Source: Enterococcus montenegrensis | GTDB taxonomy: Bacteria > Bacillota > Bacilli > Lactobacillales > Enterococcaceae | NCBI RefSeq assembly: GCF_029983095.1 | Contig: NZ_CP120467.1 | Span: 976,001 to 1,040,000 of the forward strand | Length of the DNA: 64,000 nucleotides | Direction of reading: 5' to 3' | Shown: piece after piece, positions 8,612-15,804 of the stretch | Position numbering within the stretch: the first letter of the stretch is position 1 | Layout: each line of letters opens with the position of its first letter | The notes under the pieces: generated by a model | Database searches by the model: none | The model's input: only the letters and a program-made list of their open reading frames with translations | Told to the model about the DNA's origin: nothing | Program-made: the position numbers and the translations under genes

Positions 8612-8665
8612 TTAAGACAACAAAGAATAGATCCAGTTAAAAGGGATAAAAAATAGTTTTTCCAA
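8612..8665 (-). CDS. possible 17-aa hydrophobic peptide
   Basis: On the minus strand a near-perfect ribosome-binding site, AAAGGAGG, is followed about 7 nt later by TTG and the short frame MEKLFFIPFNWIYSLLS. Upstream is TGTTAAAAT, which fits an extended -10. Downstream the transcript would meet an AGGTG/CACCT hairpin and then the shared terminator at 8503-8554, giving an RNA of about 190 nt. Size and hydrophobicity are like small membrane peptides or type I toxins, but no family is recognised and the initiation codon is weak. Treat it as a candidate only. Confidence 0.3.
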   Translation of the reverse strand: MEKLFFIPFNWIYSLLS

Positions 8666-8957
8666 ATTAAAGACCTCCTTTTTTATCATTTTAACATGCA
8701 AAGGAATTACATAATGATGAACTTTTTTTACAGTTTGGCAAAAATTAAGACAAAAGTGACAAAAATATAACAGCGGATAAATCATTTTTTACGGGACAAT
8801 CAGTATGAAATAGTGCACTAAGTTTAACGTAAATTTAGTTAAAGAGATTAATCTTTGCAAAAAAATATTTTTTGTTTTGTCATGTTAAAATAATTGGACT
8901 ATTGGTATCATTAAACTGGCAGAGAAACTGAAGGAAATATTTGTTTTTTTATCAAAT

Positions 8958-8986
8958 TTGACATTTTTAAGTAACCGGTTTACCAT
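8958..8986 (+). promoter_or_regulatory. promoter with AACCGGTT operator-like palindrome
   Basis: TTGACA (8958-8963), 17-bp spacer, TACCAT (8981-8986). The spacer holds GTAACCGGTTTAC, whose core AACCGGTT (8973-8980) is a perfect palindrome with central CG, typical of LacI-family operators. The rest of the long region 8666-8957 shows no gene on the plus strand. Confidence 0.6.
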
Positions 8987-9027
8987 AACGGATATAAAAA
9001 CGCTTTAAAACTGGGAGGACAACACAG

Positions 9028-9786
9028 GTGAATGCTCCAAATCTTATATTTGATGTAACTTTTTTGGATGAAAGCATGGGCTACACAAAAGAAATACTAT
9101 TAATTGATTTGCAAAAAATGGGTTTTAAAGGAATCACTATTCACCACAAAATGCTTGAAGAAGTAACAAAAACAGATGAAATAAAAAAAATAGCGGCCAT
9201 GGCACAAAAATTAGGATTAAAAATTAGTTATGTTATTGAAGATGAATTGTTTAAAATGGGCCGGTTAAATAAAATGGTGCCGCATTATTTAATGGAAGCT
9301 AAAAATTTAGGAGCAACAGAGCTAATTTTAACTATTGGTGACTATAGCCCAGCTGGATTAAAAGCCCTTAGAAAATTAGATTCATTGGCCATTACAATTA
9401 CAGTAACCAACGATCAAGCTTATCCATCAGGAAGACTCGATAAGATTGCAGAGTTTCTTTTAGCAGTTAAAGTACTTCCTATTAATCTAGGCTATCTGTT
9501 TAATCTTGGAAATTGGCGTTTTGTTGGAGAAGATGAGCAAGTTGCCGTAGACATGCTAAAAGAGTATATCACAGAAATTTTTTTGCAAGATGTTACATAT
9601 ATTAATGAATTACCGGTCATAACAACACCAGATTGTGGCTTTGTTGACTGGCGACAAGTTTTGCGCTGCTTACCAGCCAATGTAGATATTGTTCTTTCGT
9701 TTCCAACTACTTCTCTTGCTGAGATTAAAAAAGTGAGAGACCTAGTGCTGGAGCATAACGCTATTCCTTCAGTGGAAGCGAGCTAG
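9028..9786 (+). CDS. sugar phosphate isomerase/epimerase-like TIM-barrel protein
   Basis: 252-aa protein of the xylose-isomerase-like TIM-barrel (AP endonuclease 2) superfamily. Landmarks in order are GYTKEILLIDLQKMGFKGI (18-36), ISYVIEDELFKMGRLN (about 71-86), ATELILTIGDYSP (about 96-108), ITVTNDQAYPSGRLD (about 123-137), LFNLGNWRFVGED (about 156-168), FLQDVTY and CGFVDWRQVL (about 209-218). The metal and substrate residues of the family sit in TNDQ, NLGNW, LQDV and VDW. It starts at GTG with GGGAGGAC upstream. It is monocistronic, with no transporter or kinase beside it, so the substrate is unknown; the LacI-type operator in its promoter suggests sugar-linked control. Confidence 0.75.
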   Translation: MNAPNLIFDVTFLDESMGYTKEILLIDLQKMGFKGITIHHKMLEEVTKTDEIKKIAAMAQKLGLKISYVIEDELFKMGRLNKMVPHYLMEAKNLGATELILTIGDYSPAGLKALRKLDSLAITITVTNDQAYPSGRLDKIAEFLLAVKVLPINLGYLFNLGNWRFVGEDEQVAVDMLKEYITEIFLQDVTYINELPVITTPDCGFVDWRQVLRCLPANVDIVLSFPTTSLAEIKKVRDLVLEHNAIPSVEAS

Positions 9787-9831
9787 AAAAATTAGTTTTC
9801 ATTTTATTGTTAAAAATATAATCATCTATAT

Positions 9832-9878
9832 AAACCATGCTTAAAAGGAGTTGATCTTCTTTTGAGCATGGTTTTTTT
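9832..9878 (+). terminator. intrinsic terminator
   Basis: AAACCATGCT (9832-9841) / AGCATGGTTT (9865-9874) with an inner TTAAAAG/CTTTTGA extension and a T tail. Confidence 0.9.
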
Positions 9879-9992
9879 AAGGGCGTCGACTTTATAATCA
9901 TGTTTCATTGATATGACAAGCGCCAAATAAAAATGACTGGCAGATTAAAAAAAGAAGTGCAAAACCACTTTTGTGATTTTGCACTTCTTTTA

Positions 9993-10353
9993 TGGAGACG
10001 GCGGGAGTCGAACCCGCGTCCAAACACATCGCCACCCAAAAGACTACGCTCATAGTCCGCTCTTTTGAAATTCGCTTAGTAAAACGCCGAGAGACAGGCT
10101 TTTTACGTTGCTAGTCTGATAATCTCTGCTAAGTTTTACAGACGGAAAAACTTAGTGTATCCCACTAAATTTGAGACCCTTACCCGAGCACATGGGCGAT
10201 GCCGGGAGGATCTACGCTAACTGTTTTTAGGCAGCTAAAGCGTAAGAGTTTTCGTTTTTAGCAGTTATATTTAACTGTAACGTTTTAACGTAGCCGTAAC
10301 CTACGAAGCGCCATTCGAGCTCGAACTATGCCTGTCGAATCCGTAACGTCCCC
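9993..10353 (-). ncRNA. ssrA: transfer-messenger RNA (tmRNA)
   Basis: The minus strand begins GGGGACGTTACGGATTCGAC and ends GGGTTCGACTCCCGCCGTCTCCA. GGGGACG pairs with CGTCTCC to form the alanine-accepting stem, and the T arm GGGTTCGACTCCC is intact. The tag frame at 10227-10262 reads AKNENSYALAA followed by TAA, ending in the ALAA degradation signal. With SmpB it rescues stalled ribosomes. Only CCA, preceded by CTC, is encoded at the 3' end. The RNA is about 361 nt, normal for a Firmicute. Confidence 0.97.
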
Positions 10354-10381
10354 CAAAATAAAGGGCATTACAGCAAAGATA

Positions 10382-10410
10382 ATTATAACATGAAAGCCAG
10401 ACTGTGAAAA
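10382..10410 (-). promoter_or_regulatory. ssrA promoter
   Basis: Minus strand: TTTTCA, 17-bp spacer, TATAAT with an extended TGT before it. The -35 hexamer lies in the loop of the upstream gene's terminator hairpin. Confidence 0.7.
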
Positions 10411-10417
10411 GTCTGGC
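10396..10417 (-). terminator. terminator of the HAD phosphatase gene
   Basis: GCCAGACT (10396-10403) / AGTCTGGC (10410-10417), perfect 8 bp with a 6-nt loop. It is followed on the minus strand by TTTCATGTT, only modestly U-rich. Also readable in the plus direction, with AACC and a T6 run after it. Confidence 0.65.
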
Positions 10418-10428
10418 AACCTTTTTTA

Positions 10429-11199
10429 CTAAATTAATTCAAAATGTTTTAAGGCGTGGACAATGCCGCCTTCGGTATTTTTTTTCGTAATAAAATCAGC
10501 TTTTTCTTTTAATACGTCAACTGCATTACCCATGGCAATTTTAATATCACAAGCCTCAAAAAGAGCTAAGTCATTGGGGCCATCACCAAAAGCGTAAGAA
10601 GGAACGTCAGTTAATTGTAGTTTTTCTTGCAGAATTTTTACAGCGTTACCTTTTGAAACAGTTTTTTTAACAGTATCAAGAGAAAAAGGGGTATTGCGAT
10701 AAAAATTCAGTTGTGGAAATTGGCTCGTGTAATAGGTGTCATTGTCTTGGCCTAAGACAAGGAGCATGTTAACAGGTTTGATTAAATAACCTTCTGGATC
10801 AATAGGCGGAACAGGGGTGTGGATAAAGTCATAGGCACCTAGTAAAAATTCATTGTGCGCATTACACCAGATTTCCTTTTCATTGTAAAAAGAAATAACA
10901 TCGTTGTTTTCTTTAACGGCATCGTAAACTTCTTTAATTAGTTCTTTATCATATACATCTGAAAAAATTATATCACCAGCGACGCGAATAAAGGCGCCAT
11001 TCATAATAATATCACTATCGATATTGGCTTCTTTCATAATCGCTGCAACTTCAACTTCAGTTCGTCCGGTTGCGATTACCGGTAAGATGTTGTTTTCTTT
11101 TAATTGTGTCATGGCTTCTTTAATTTCAGGACGGACTTGCGATTTATCATCTAGTAAAGTACCGTCTAAATCAAAAAAAGCAGTGGCTTTATAAGTCAT
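10429..11199 (-). CDS. Cof-type HAD-superfamily phosphatase
   Basis: 256-aa haloacid-dehalogenase phosphatase of the Cof subfamily (class IIB cap). Motif I FFDLDGTLLDD is at about 8-18, motif II is the TGR of VIATGRTE at about 42-49, motif III is the Lys in KGNAVKIL, and motif IV is FGDGPNDLALFE at about 204-215. Such enzymes dephosphorylate sugar phosphates, FMN or PLP; specificity is not readable. I place the start at the ATG of MTYKATAFF, preceded by AAGGAG at 8 nt. The longer in-frame extension upstream lacks a ribosome-binding site and does not look like protein. A second Cof-type enzyme lies at 46630-47433. Confidence 0.88.
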   Translation of the reverse strand: MTYKATAFFDLDGTLLDDKSQVRPEIKEAMTQLKENNILPVIATGRTEVEVAAIMKEANIDSDIIMNGAFIRVAGDIIFSDVYDKELIKEVYDAVKENNDVISFYNEKEIWCNAHNEFLLGAYDFIHTPVPPIDPEGYLIKPVNMLLVLGQDNDTYYTSQFPQLNFYRNTPFSLDTVKKTVSKGNAVKILQEKLQLTDVPSYAFGDGPNDLALFEACDIKIAMGNAVDVLKEKADFITKKNTEGGIVHALKHFELI

Positions 11200-11534
11200 T
11201 TGCATTTCTCCTTTTTTTGCGAGTTGAATAAAGCTGAGGTAGATAACAAGGCATAGGTCATATGTTTTAGTCAAACTACCAAAAAATAAATTAATCTTCC
11301 TTATCACTTTAGCAAAATAATCACAGGCTTACTAGTAATTTTACTGGAAAAGTAAGCGAAATAGAAAATTGGAGTAGTTTTTAGAAAGTCCATTTATAAA
11401 TGGATTTGATAGTGCCATTTAACAGTTATTGGCGCATATAAAAGGCAACAGTCAAATGTAAAGTGTGTTCTTTGTATTTTTCTTAGCAAAGGGTGAAAAA
11501 ATCGGCAAGCTTGCTTGAAGAAAATGTGAAGTTG

Positions 11535-11564
11535 TTGGTCTTGCTTATAAATTTCAGTTATACT
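11535..11564 (+). promoter_or_regulatory. promoter of the SdpI-like/two-component operon
   Basis: TTGGTC (11535-11540), 18-bp spacer, TATACT (11559-11564), just upstream of AAGGAG and the GTG start. Confidence 0.6.
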
Positions 11565-11586
11565 ATGGGCAAGGAGTGAAGCAGTT

Positions 11587-11928
11587 GTGATTTTTTTATA
11601 CGTTGGCGTCATTATGCTGGTTATTGGCTTTTGTTTCTTTTTATTTCCAGCGAAAAAGCCAAATCCAATTTATGGCTATCCCTCAATTTTAGCAAAGAAA
11701 AATGTTGGAAATTGGCGGTATGCTCAGAAAATAAATGGGCTTTTTTTATTAGGGATTGGCTTGTTTTGTACATTGATTGGATATTTACTAAAAGAAACGG
11801 GGAATACCAATTATTTTATTGCGGAAATGCTTTTAATTCCATTACCGATTATTGGTGTTTTTGCTGGAACAGAGGAACTGTTACAGCGTTTTGATCGTCG
11901 CCATACAGCAAAAGAGAAGGAAAGGTAG
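11587..11928 (+). CDS. SdpI-family membrane protein
   Basis: 113-aa integral membrane protein with three predicted helices: residues about 1-19, 48-66 and 77-95. The central IYGYPSILAKKNVGNWRYAQKINGLFL matches, in part, the SdpI/YhfL signature (Gly-Tyr, then a basic stretch with Asn-x-x-x-Trp and an Ala-x-x-x-x-Gly helix start). SdpI in Bacillus gives immunity to the SdpC toxin and also signals. Here it heads an operon with a response regulator and kinase (9-nt gap to the next gene), so a role in envelope sensing is plausible but inferred. The GTG start follows AAGGAG. Confidence 0.75.
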   Translation: MIFLYVGVIMLVIGFCFFLFPAKKPNPIYGYPSILAKKNVGNWRYAQKINGLFLLGIGLFCTLIGYLLKETGNTNYFIAEMLLIPLPIIGVFAGTEELLQRFDRRHTAKEKER

Positions 11929-11937
11929 GGGACAAAA

Positions 11938-12654
11938 ATGAATATTTTAATGATTGAAGACAATGAAGCTGTTTCAGAAATGATGCAGATGTTTTTTCTA
12001 AATGAAGGTTGGGAAGCAACTTTTAAATACGATGGGCAAGAAGGCTTAGACGCTTTTTTGGCGCAACCTGGACACTGGGACATGATTACCTTGGATTTAA
12101 ATTTACCCGGTTTAGATGGAATGGCAGTGGCGCGGGAAATTCGTAAAATTTCCAAGACTGTACCGATTATCATGTTGACGGCTAGAGACTCAGAAAGTGA
12201 TCAAGTGATTGGCTTAGAGATGGGGGCAGATGATTATGTGACCAAACCCTTTAGTCCATTGACTCTGATTGCGCGTATGAAGGCTTTACATCGCCGTAGT
12301 GAGTTGGCGGAAAAAGTAGCTACAGAAAAAGATGATGATGAGACTTTTGATATTGTCACAAAACACTTCAAAATGAACACGAAAACCAGAGAAGCTTATT
12401 TAGATGATACGCTGATTGACGGATTGACACCAAAAGAGTTTGACTTACTTTATACTTTAGCGAAAAAACCGCGTCAAGTTTTTTCACGGGAACAGTTACT
12501 GGAATTAGTTTGGGATTACCAATACTTTGGGGATGAGCGCACAGTAGACGCTCATATTAAAAAATTGCGTCAAAAAATTGAAAAAGTAGGACCACAAGTG
12601 ATTCAAACGGTCTGGGGTGTTGGCTATAAATTTGATGATTCTGGGGTGGCATAA
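11938..12654 (+). CDS. OmpR/PhoB-family response regulator
   Basis: 238-aa two-component response regulator. The receiver domain (about 1-118) has the acidic pair ED at 7-8, phospho-acceptor Asp in ITLDLNLPGLDG near 53, Thr/Ala in MLTARDS near 81 and Lys in VTKPFSP near 103. The C-terminal winged helix (about 135-235) ends with the recognition region RTVDAHIKKLRQKI and VWGVGYKF. It sits 9 nt after the SdpI-like gene, and its stop overlaps the kinase start by one base, so all three are co-transcribed. I do not recognise a named orthologue. Confidence 0.93.
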   Translation: MNILMIEDNEAVSEMMQMFFLNEGWEATFKYDGQEGLDAFLAQPGHWDMITLDLNLPGLDGMAVAREIRKISKTVPIIMLTARDSESDQVIGLEMGADDYVTKPFSPLTLIARMKALHRRSELAEKVATEKDDDETFDIVTKHFKMNTKTREAYLDDTLIDGLTPKEFDLLYTLAKKPRQVFSREQLLELVWDYQYFGDERTVDAHIKKLRQKIEKVGPQVIQTVWGVGYKFDDSGVA

Positions 12655-14117
12655 TGCGCTACCTTTATCAGCAGTTAATGGCTTTTTGGGTCGTAATTGC
12701 CGTAATTTTATTAATTGTTGGTATTTCTTTTACCCAATTGACCAAACAGACCATGGAAGATAATAATTATCGGCAATTATTCGGTTACGCGGAATCGGTG
12801 GCTAAAACTGCGCAAAACTATGCGGAGTTGCCCAATGCTGGGGCTACAACGCCAGATGAAAGTCTTCATAATTCTTTGATGTTTACAGAACTTGCGTTAA
12901 ATCAACAAGACGTTAATTTTGTTTTTGTGGATAAAAGTGGCAAGTCTACCTACCCCACGAATGCTAACGTTCATTTTTCGATTACCAAAACGCAGTGGAC
13001 GGCGTTAAAAGCTGGCGAGCGACAGAAAAAAACTTCAGATACCAATGTATTTGGTGAACATGAAGTTACCTCCTATGCTATGGTTCCTTTTAATTTAGAA
13101 GGGGAATTTTACGGTGCGCTAATTGTGACGCAGCCGGCAAAAAACATTTCAGATAGCGTGAACGCAGTTACCTTGAACTTGTTTAAGGGTTTTATTATTT
13201 CAAGTGTGATTGCATTAATCATCAGCTATTTTTACGCTAGTATGCAGGTACGGCGGATTAATCGCATGAAAAAGGCGACTAAAGAAATTGCCAGTGGAAA
13301 TTTTGATGTACAGCTGCCCGTTCACGATAAAGATGAATTTGATGAACTAGCAGATGATTTTAATAAAATGACGGTTTCTTTAAAGGAATCACAAGAAGAA
13401 ATCGAACGGCAAGAAGAGCGGCGTAAACAGTTTATGGCAGATGCTTCTCACGAAATGCGTACTCCGTTAACTACTATTAATGGTTTACTAGAGGGGCTAG
13501 AGTACAACGCCATTCCTGAAAATCAAAAGGGAAATGCAGTCCGTTTGATGAAAAATGAAACAGAACGCTTAATACGTCTCGTCAATGAAAATTTGGACTA
13601 TGAAAAAATCCGGACCAATCAAATCTCAATTGTAGTCAAAAAATTTGATGGTACCGAAGCTTTAAAAAATATTTTAACCCAATTAGAGGCTAAAGCTGAA
13701 GCGGCAGGAGATAAACTGCACTTTGAGGTTAAAGAACCCATCGAAGTGTATGCTGATTATGATCGTTTCGTTCAAGTGGTGGTTAACATCATTCAAAATG
13801 CCATTCAGTTCACGCAAGATGGCGATATTTATGTGAATTTGAAAAAAGGCTACTTAGAAACGATCGTAGAGATTCAAGATACTGGCATCGGCATGACCGA
13901 AGAACAACAACGTAACATTTGGGATCGTTATTACAAAGCAGATCCTTCTCGAAAAAATCGTAAATTTGGTGAATCGGGTTTAGGTTTACCAATTGTCCAA
14001 CAGCTGGTGCGTCTTCATAAAGGGACCATCAAAGTTGAAAGTAAATTAAATGAGGGAACGAAATTTACCATTACTTTCCCAGATGTTGAAATTGTTGACG
14101 ATACGAAAGAAAAATAA
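12654..14117 (+). CDS. sensor histidine kinase
   Basis: 487-aa membrane kinase. TM1 is at about 8-28, an extracytoplasmic sensor region of about 145 residues follows, TM2 is at about 175-195, then a HAMP domain (YASMQVRRINRMKKATKEIA onward), a dimerisation domain with phospho-His in DASHEMRTPLTTI near 264, and a HATPase with N box NIIQNAIQFT, G1 DTGIGM and G2 GESGLGLPIV. Partner of the response regulator directly upstream. The signal is unknown; co-transcription with an SdpI-like protein suggests peptide or envelope stress. Confidence 0.93.
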   Translation: MRYLYQQLMAFWVVIAVILLIVGISFTQLTKQTMEDNNYRQLFGYAESVAKTAQNYAELPNAGATTPDESLHNSLMFTELALNQQDVNFVFVDKSGKSTYPTNANVHFSITKTQWTALKAGERQKKTSDTNVFGEHEVTSYAMVPFNLEGEFYGALIVTQPAKNISDSVNAVTLNLFKGFIISSVIALIISYFYASMQVRRINRMKKATKEIASGNFDVQLPVHDKDEFDELADDFNKMTVSLKESQEEIERQEERRKQFMADASHEMRTPLTTINGLLEGLEYNAIPENQKGNAVRLMKNETERLIRLVNENLDYEKIRTNQISIVVKKFDGTEALKNILTQLEAKAEAAGDKLHFEVKEPIEVYADYDRFVQVVVNIIQNAIQFTQDGDIYVNLKKGYLETIVEIQDTGIGMTEEQQRNIWDRYYKADPSRKNRKFGESGLGLPIVQQLVRLHKGTIKVESKLNEGTKFTITFPDVEIVDDTKEK

Positions 14118-14168
14118 AATAGGAGTAAATCCCCCTTGAAGCTTTTGCGGGATTTACTCCTATTTTTA
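14116..14168 (+). terminator. intrinsic terminator of the two-component operon
   Basis: AAAATAGGAGTAAATCCC pairs with GGGATTTACTCCTATTTT; the stem starts inside the stop codon and ends in T residues. Confidence 0.9.
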
Positions 14169-14360
14169 TAACTATAATTATAACGACTCGAAACGTATAA
14201 AATTTTTATAGCAACAAATTTCTTTGCGTTAAATTATCTAGCTTATCCTTTACAAATTAGCTTTTATTGATCATAAGCCGAAAATTCAAAAATTTAAGTA
14301 GCAATTATAATTTCCTTACCTTATGACTAAAAGCTGCGGATATTATTAAAGCCTTATTTA

Positions 14361-14407
14361 ATTTAAAACAAGTAGAACTGTAACTTACAGTTCTACTTGT
14401 TTTAAAT
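14361..14407 (-). terminator. near-perfect 23-bp hairpin at the end of the ABC-like gene
   Basis: ATTTAAAACAAGTAGAACTG and its complement meet around a single C (TGTAAcTTACA) to form a 47-nt odd palindrome. The stop codon of the minus-strand ABC-like gene lies in it. The T-rich flanks let it act on both strands. Confidence 0.75.
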
Positions 14408-14870
14408 TATCGACTAATGCCTCATCGGTCGTAAGAAGATAGATTACCAAGTCATCTTTTTCAATCAAATCGCGAAAAAGGTTGAAGAGTTGTTGACGTT
14501 GCGGGATATTTAAGGCGGTGGTGATATCTTCAAAACAGATAAATTTATTATTTGCTAATAAAGCACGAAAAAGCTGTAACTGAATGATTTCTACCATAGT
14601 TAAGCTTGCGACTTCTTTGTTTAAAAGTCCAGCGGTGATTTGAAGTTCTTTGGCTAAGGGCAGCTCGGTAATTTTTTGTTTATAAAACTTATTGGGAAAG
14701 CCCATTAATAGATTTTCAGTTATCGAAAGGTAAGGAATAAAATCAGGAGTTAAGCTGATTTTGCCAACATCTGCTGTGAGACGTTGTAATTCTCGCTGAA
14801 AATTTTGCTGGGCTTCTGATAACGTCCTACCATAAAAAACTTTAAAATTTTGTTGGCTAATTTTTTCCAT
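14385..14870 (-). CDS. degenerate ABC-transporter ATPase-like protein (no Walker A)
   Basis: 161-aa protein that aligns by eye to the second half of an ABC ATPase. DFIPYLSITENLLMGF (about 43-58) corresponds to the Q-loop and helical region, LTMVEIIQLQLFRALLANN (about 89-107) to the signature and following helix with LSGGE replaced by LTMVE, KFICFEDITTALN (about 108-120) to Walker B and the D-loop with Asp-Glu changed to Glu-Asp, and LLTTDE to the H-loop without its His. No Walker A (GxxGxGKS/T) exists anywhere, and the start has a good AAGGAAG site, so it is not simply cut off. It probably does not hydrolyse ATP. It follows a permease-like gene on the same strand. Confidence 0.7.
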   Translation of the reverse strand: MEKISQQNFKVFYGRTLSEAQQNFQRELQRLTADVGKISLTPDFIPYLSITENLLMGFPNKFYKQKITELPLAKELQITAGLLNKEVASLTMVEIIQLQLFRALLANNKFICFEDITTALNIPQRQQLFNLFRDLIEKDDLVIYLLTTDEALVDNLKQVEL

Positions 14871-14965
14871 AAAAACACTTCCTTTACTTTACATGAATAG
14901 CCTTTGCGCAAACTAAATAAGAATTATTGACTTCAATAGCTTCTTAATGATGGAATCATGACGAA

Positions 14966-15697
14966 TCAATTTATGCTCTTTTTTAATAAGCGTATTTTGG
15001 TTAATAAAGCCCCAAGGGGTAACCCAATACCAAAGTTAATTAGCAATAAAAGTAACGTTTGCCAAGCTGTTTTAGTAAAAATCTGTAGCCAATCACGATT
15101 GCTAATGAAAACTGTCTGAATTAAAAGCGGGTAGTCCTTTGGTAAGCGGACTCCAAATTTTATATTATTATTTAGATTTGCTAAATCATTGGATCGAATG
15201 ATTTGTGCAGTATGGGTATGAATCAATTCGCAAAGGCGTTGTACTAGTGGCTGGAAAATCAAAACAAGGCAAATTAGACAGCCAACAATGAAAAGCGCGG
15301 GTAAAACAAACTCGTAAGCAATTTGCAATGCAACTCGTAAATGAGAGCGACCTGAAGTAAAAAAAGTCTGTAGTTCTCGTTTGCGGCGAGTAAAAGCATG
15401 ACCAGAAAACAAGAAGGTAAACAGCGTTAGCAAACTGACTGTTCCTAACACCACCAACCAGTAAATATTTTTCATTTGTGTAAAGAAAAATTGGAGTGAG
15501 GCGCTCCATTGTTTATTTTCATTAATTGGGTTGTTGGCAAGTAAATCTTGGAGACCATAGTAAATGGCCTGAGCTGAATTGACTAAACACAGTGCAAAAA
15601 ATAGTGCGACAGTCAAAAGAACTAGTACGATAAAATAAGGAAGATAGATTTTTTTATGGTAACGTAAACTGGCAACTGCATAATGAACTGTCCGCAT
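14966..15697 (-). CDS. FtsX-like ABC permease-type membrane protein
   Basis: 243-aa membrane protein with about four hydrophobic segments: residues about 20-43, 81-101, 121-150 and 215-235 counting from MRTVHYAVAS. The layout of a cytoplasmic start with LRYHKKIYLPYFIV, TM1, an external stretch, paired TMs, then a final TM resembles a single half of a FtsX/BceB-type permease. The start is taken at ATG (15697) because GAGGTG lies 5 nt upstream; the in-frame GTG 9 nt earlier overlaps that site. The gene precedes the ATPase-like gene on the same strand with a gap of about 95 nt. Together they could form a regulatory rather than a transporting complex; that is inference. Confidence 0.65.
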   Translation of the reverse strand: MRTVHYAVASLRYHKKIYLPYFIVLVLLTVALFFALCLVNSAQAIYYGLQDLLANNPINENKQWSASLQFFFTQMKNIYWLVVLGTVSLLTLFTFLFSGHAFTRRKRELQTFFTSGRSHLRVALQIAYEFVLPALFIVGCLICLVLIFQPLVQRLCELIHTHTAQIIRSNDLANLNNNIKFGVRLPKDYPLLIQTVFISNRDWLQIFTKTAWQTLLLLLINFGIGLPLGALLTKIRLLKKSIN

Positions 15698-15702
15698 CTT
15701 TT

Positions 15703-15730
15703 TCACCTCATAAAAAATTATACGAGGTGA
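15703..15730 (-). promoter_or_regulatory. inverted repeat over the -10 and ribosome-binding site
   Basis: TCACCTC (15703-15709) / GAGGTGA (15724-15730) with TA/TA continuing inside. On the minus strand the centre holds TATAAT, and the distal arm is the GAGGTGA ribosome-binding site. It could be an operator; an RNA starting at this promoter would carry only one arm. Confidence 0.45.
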
Positions 15731-15762
15731 GTTTGAATAAAGTATGAAGTTGTTTTTGCAAA

Positions 15763-15799
15763 AAAAAGAAGTTCCGGTTAAAAACCGAAACTTCTTTTT
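15763..15799 (-). terminator. ltaS terminator
   Basis: AAAAAGAAGTTCCGGTT / AACCGAAACTTCTTTTT; strong stem with T runs on either strand. Confidence 0.85.
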
Positions 15800-15804
15800 A
15801 TAAA

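Noticed and set aside
14385..14870. N-terminal truncation or frameshift of a normal ABC ATPase
   Set aside because: The ATG has a good ribosome-binding site, and no Walker A is encoded in any frame of the short upstream gap to the permease gene.
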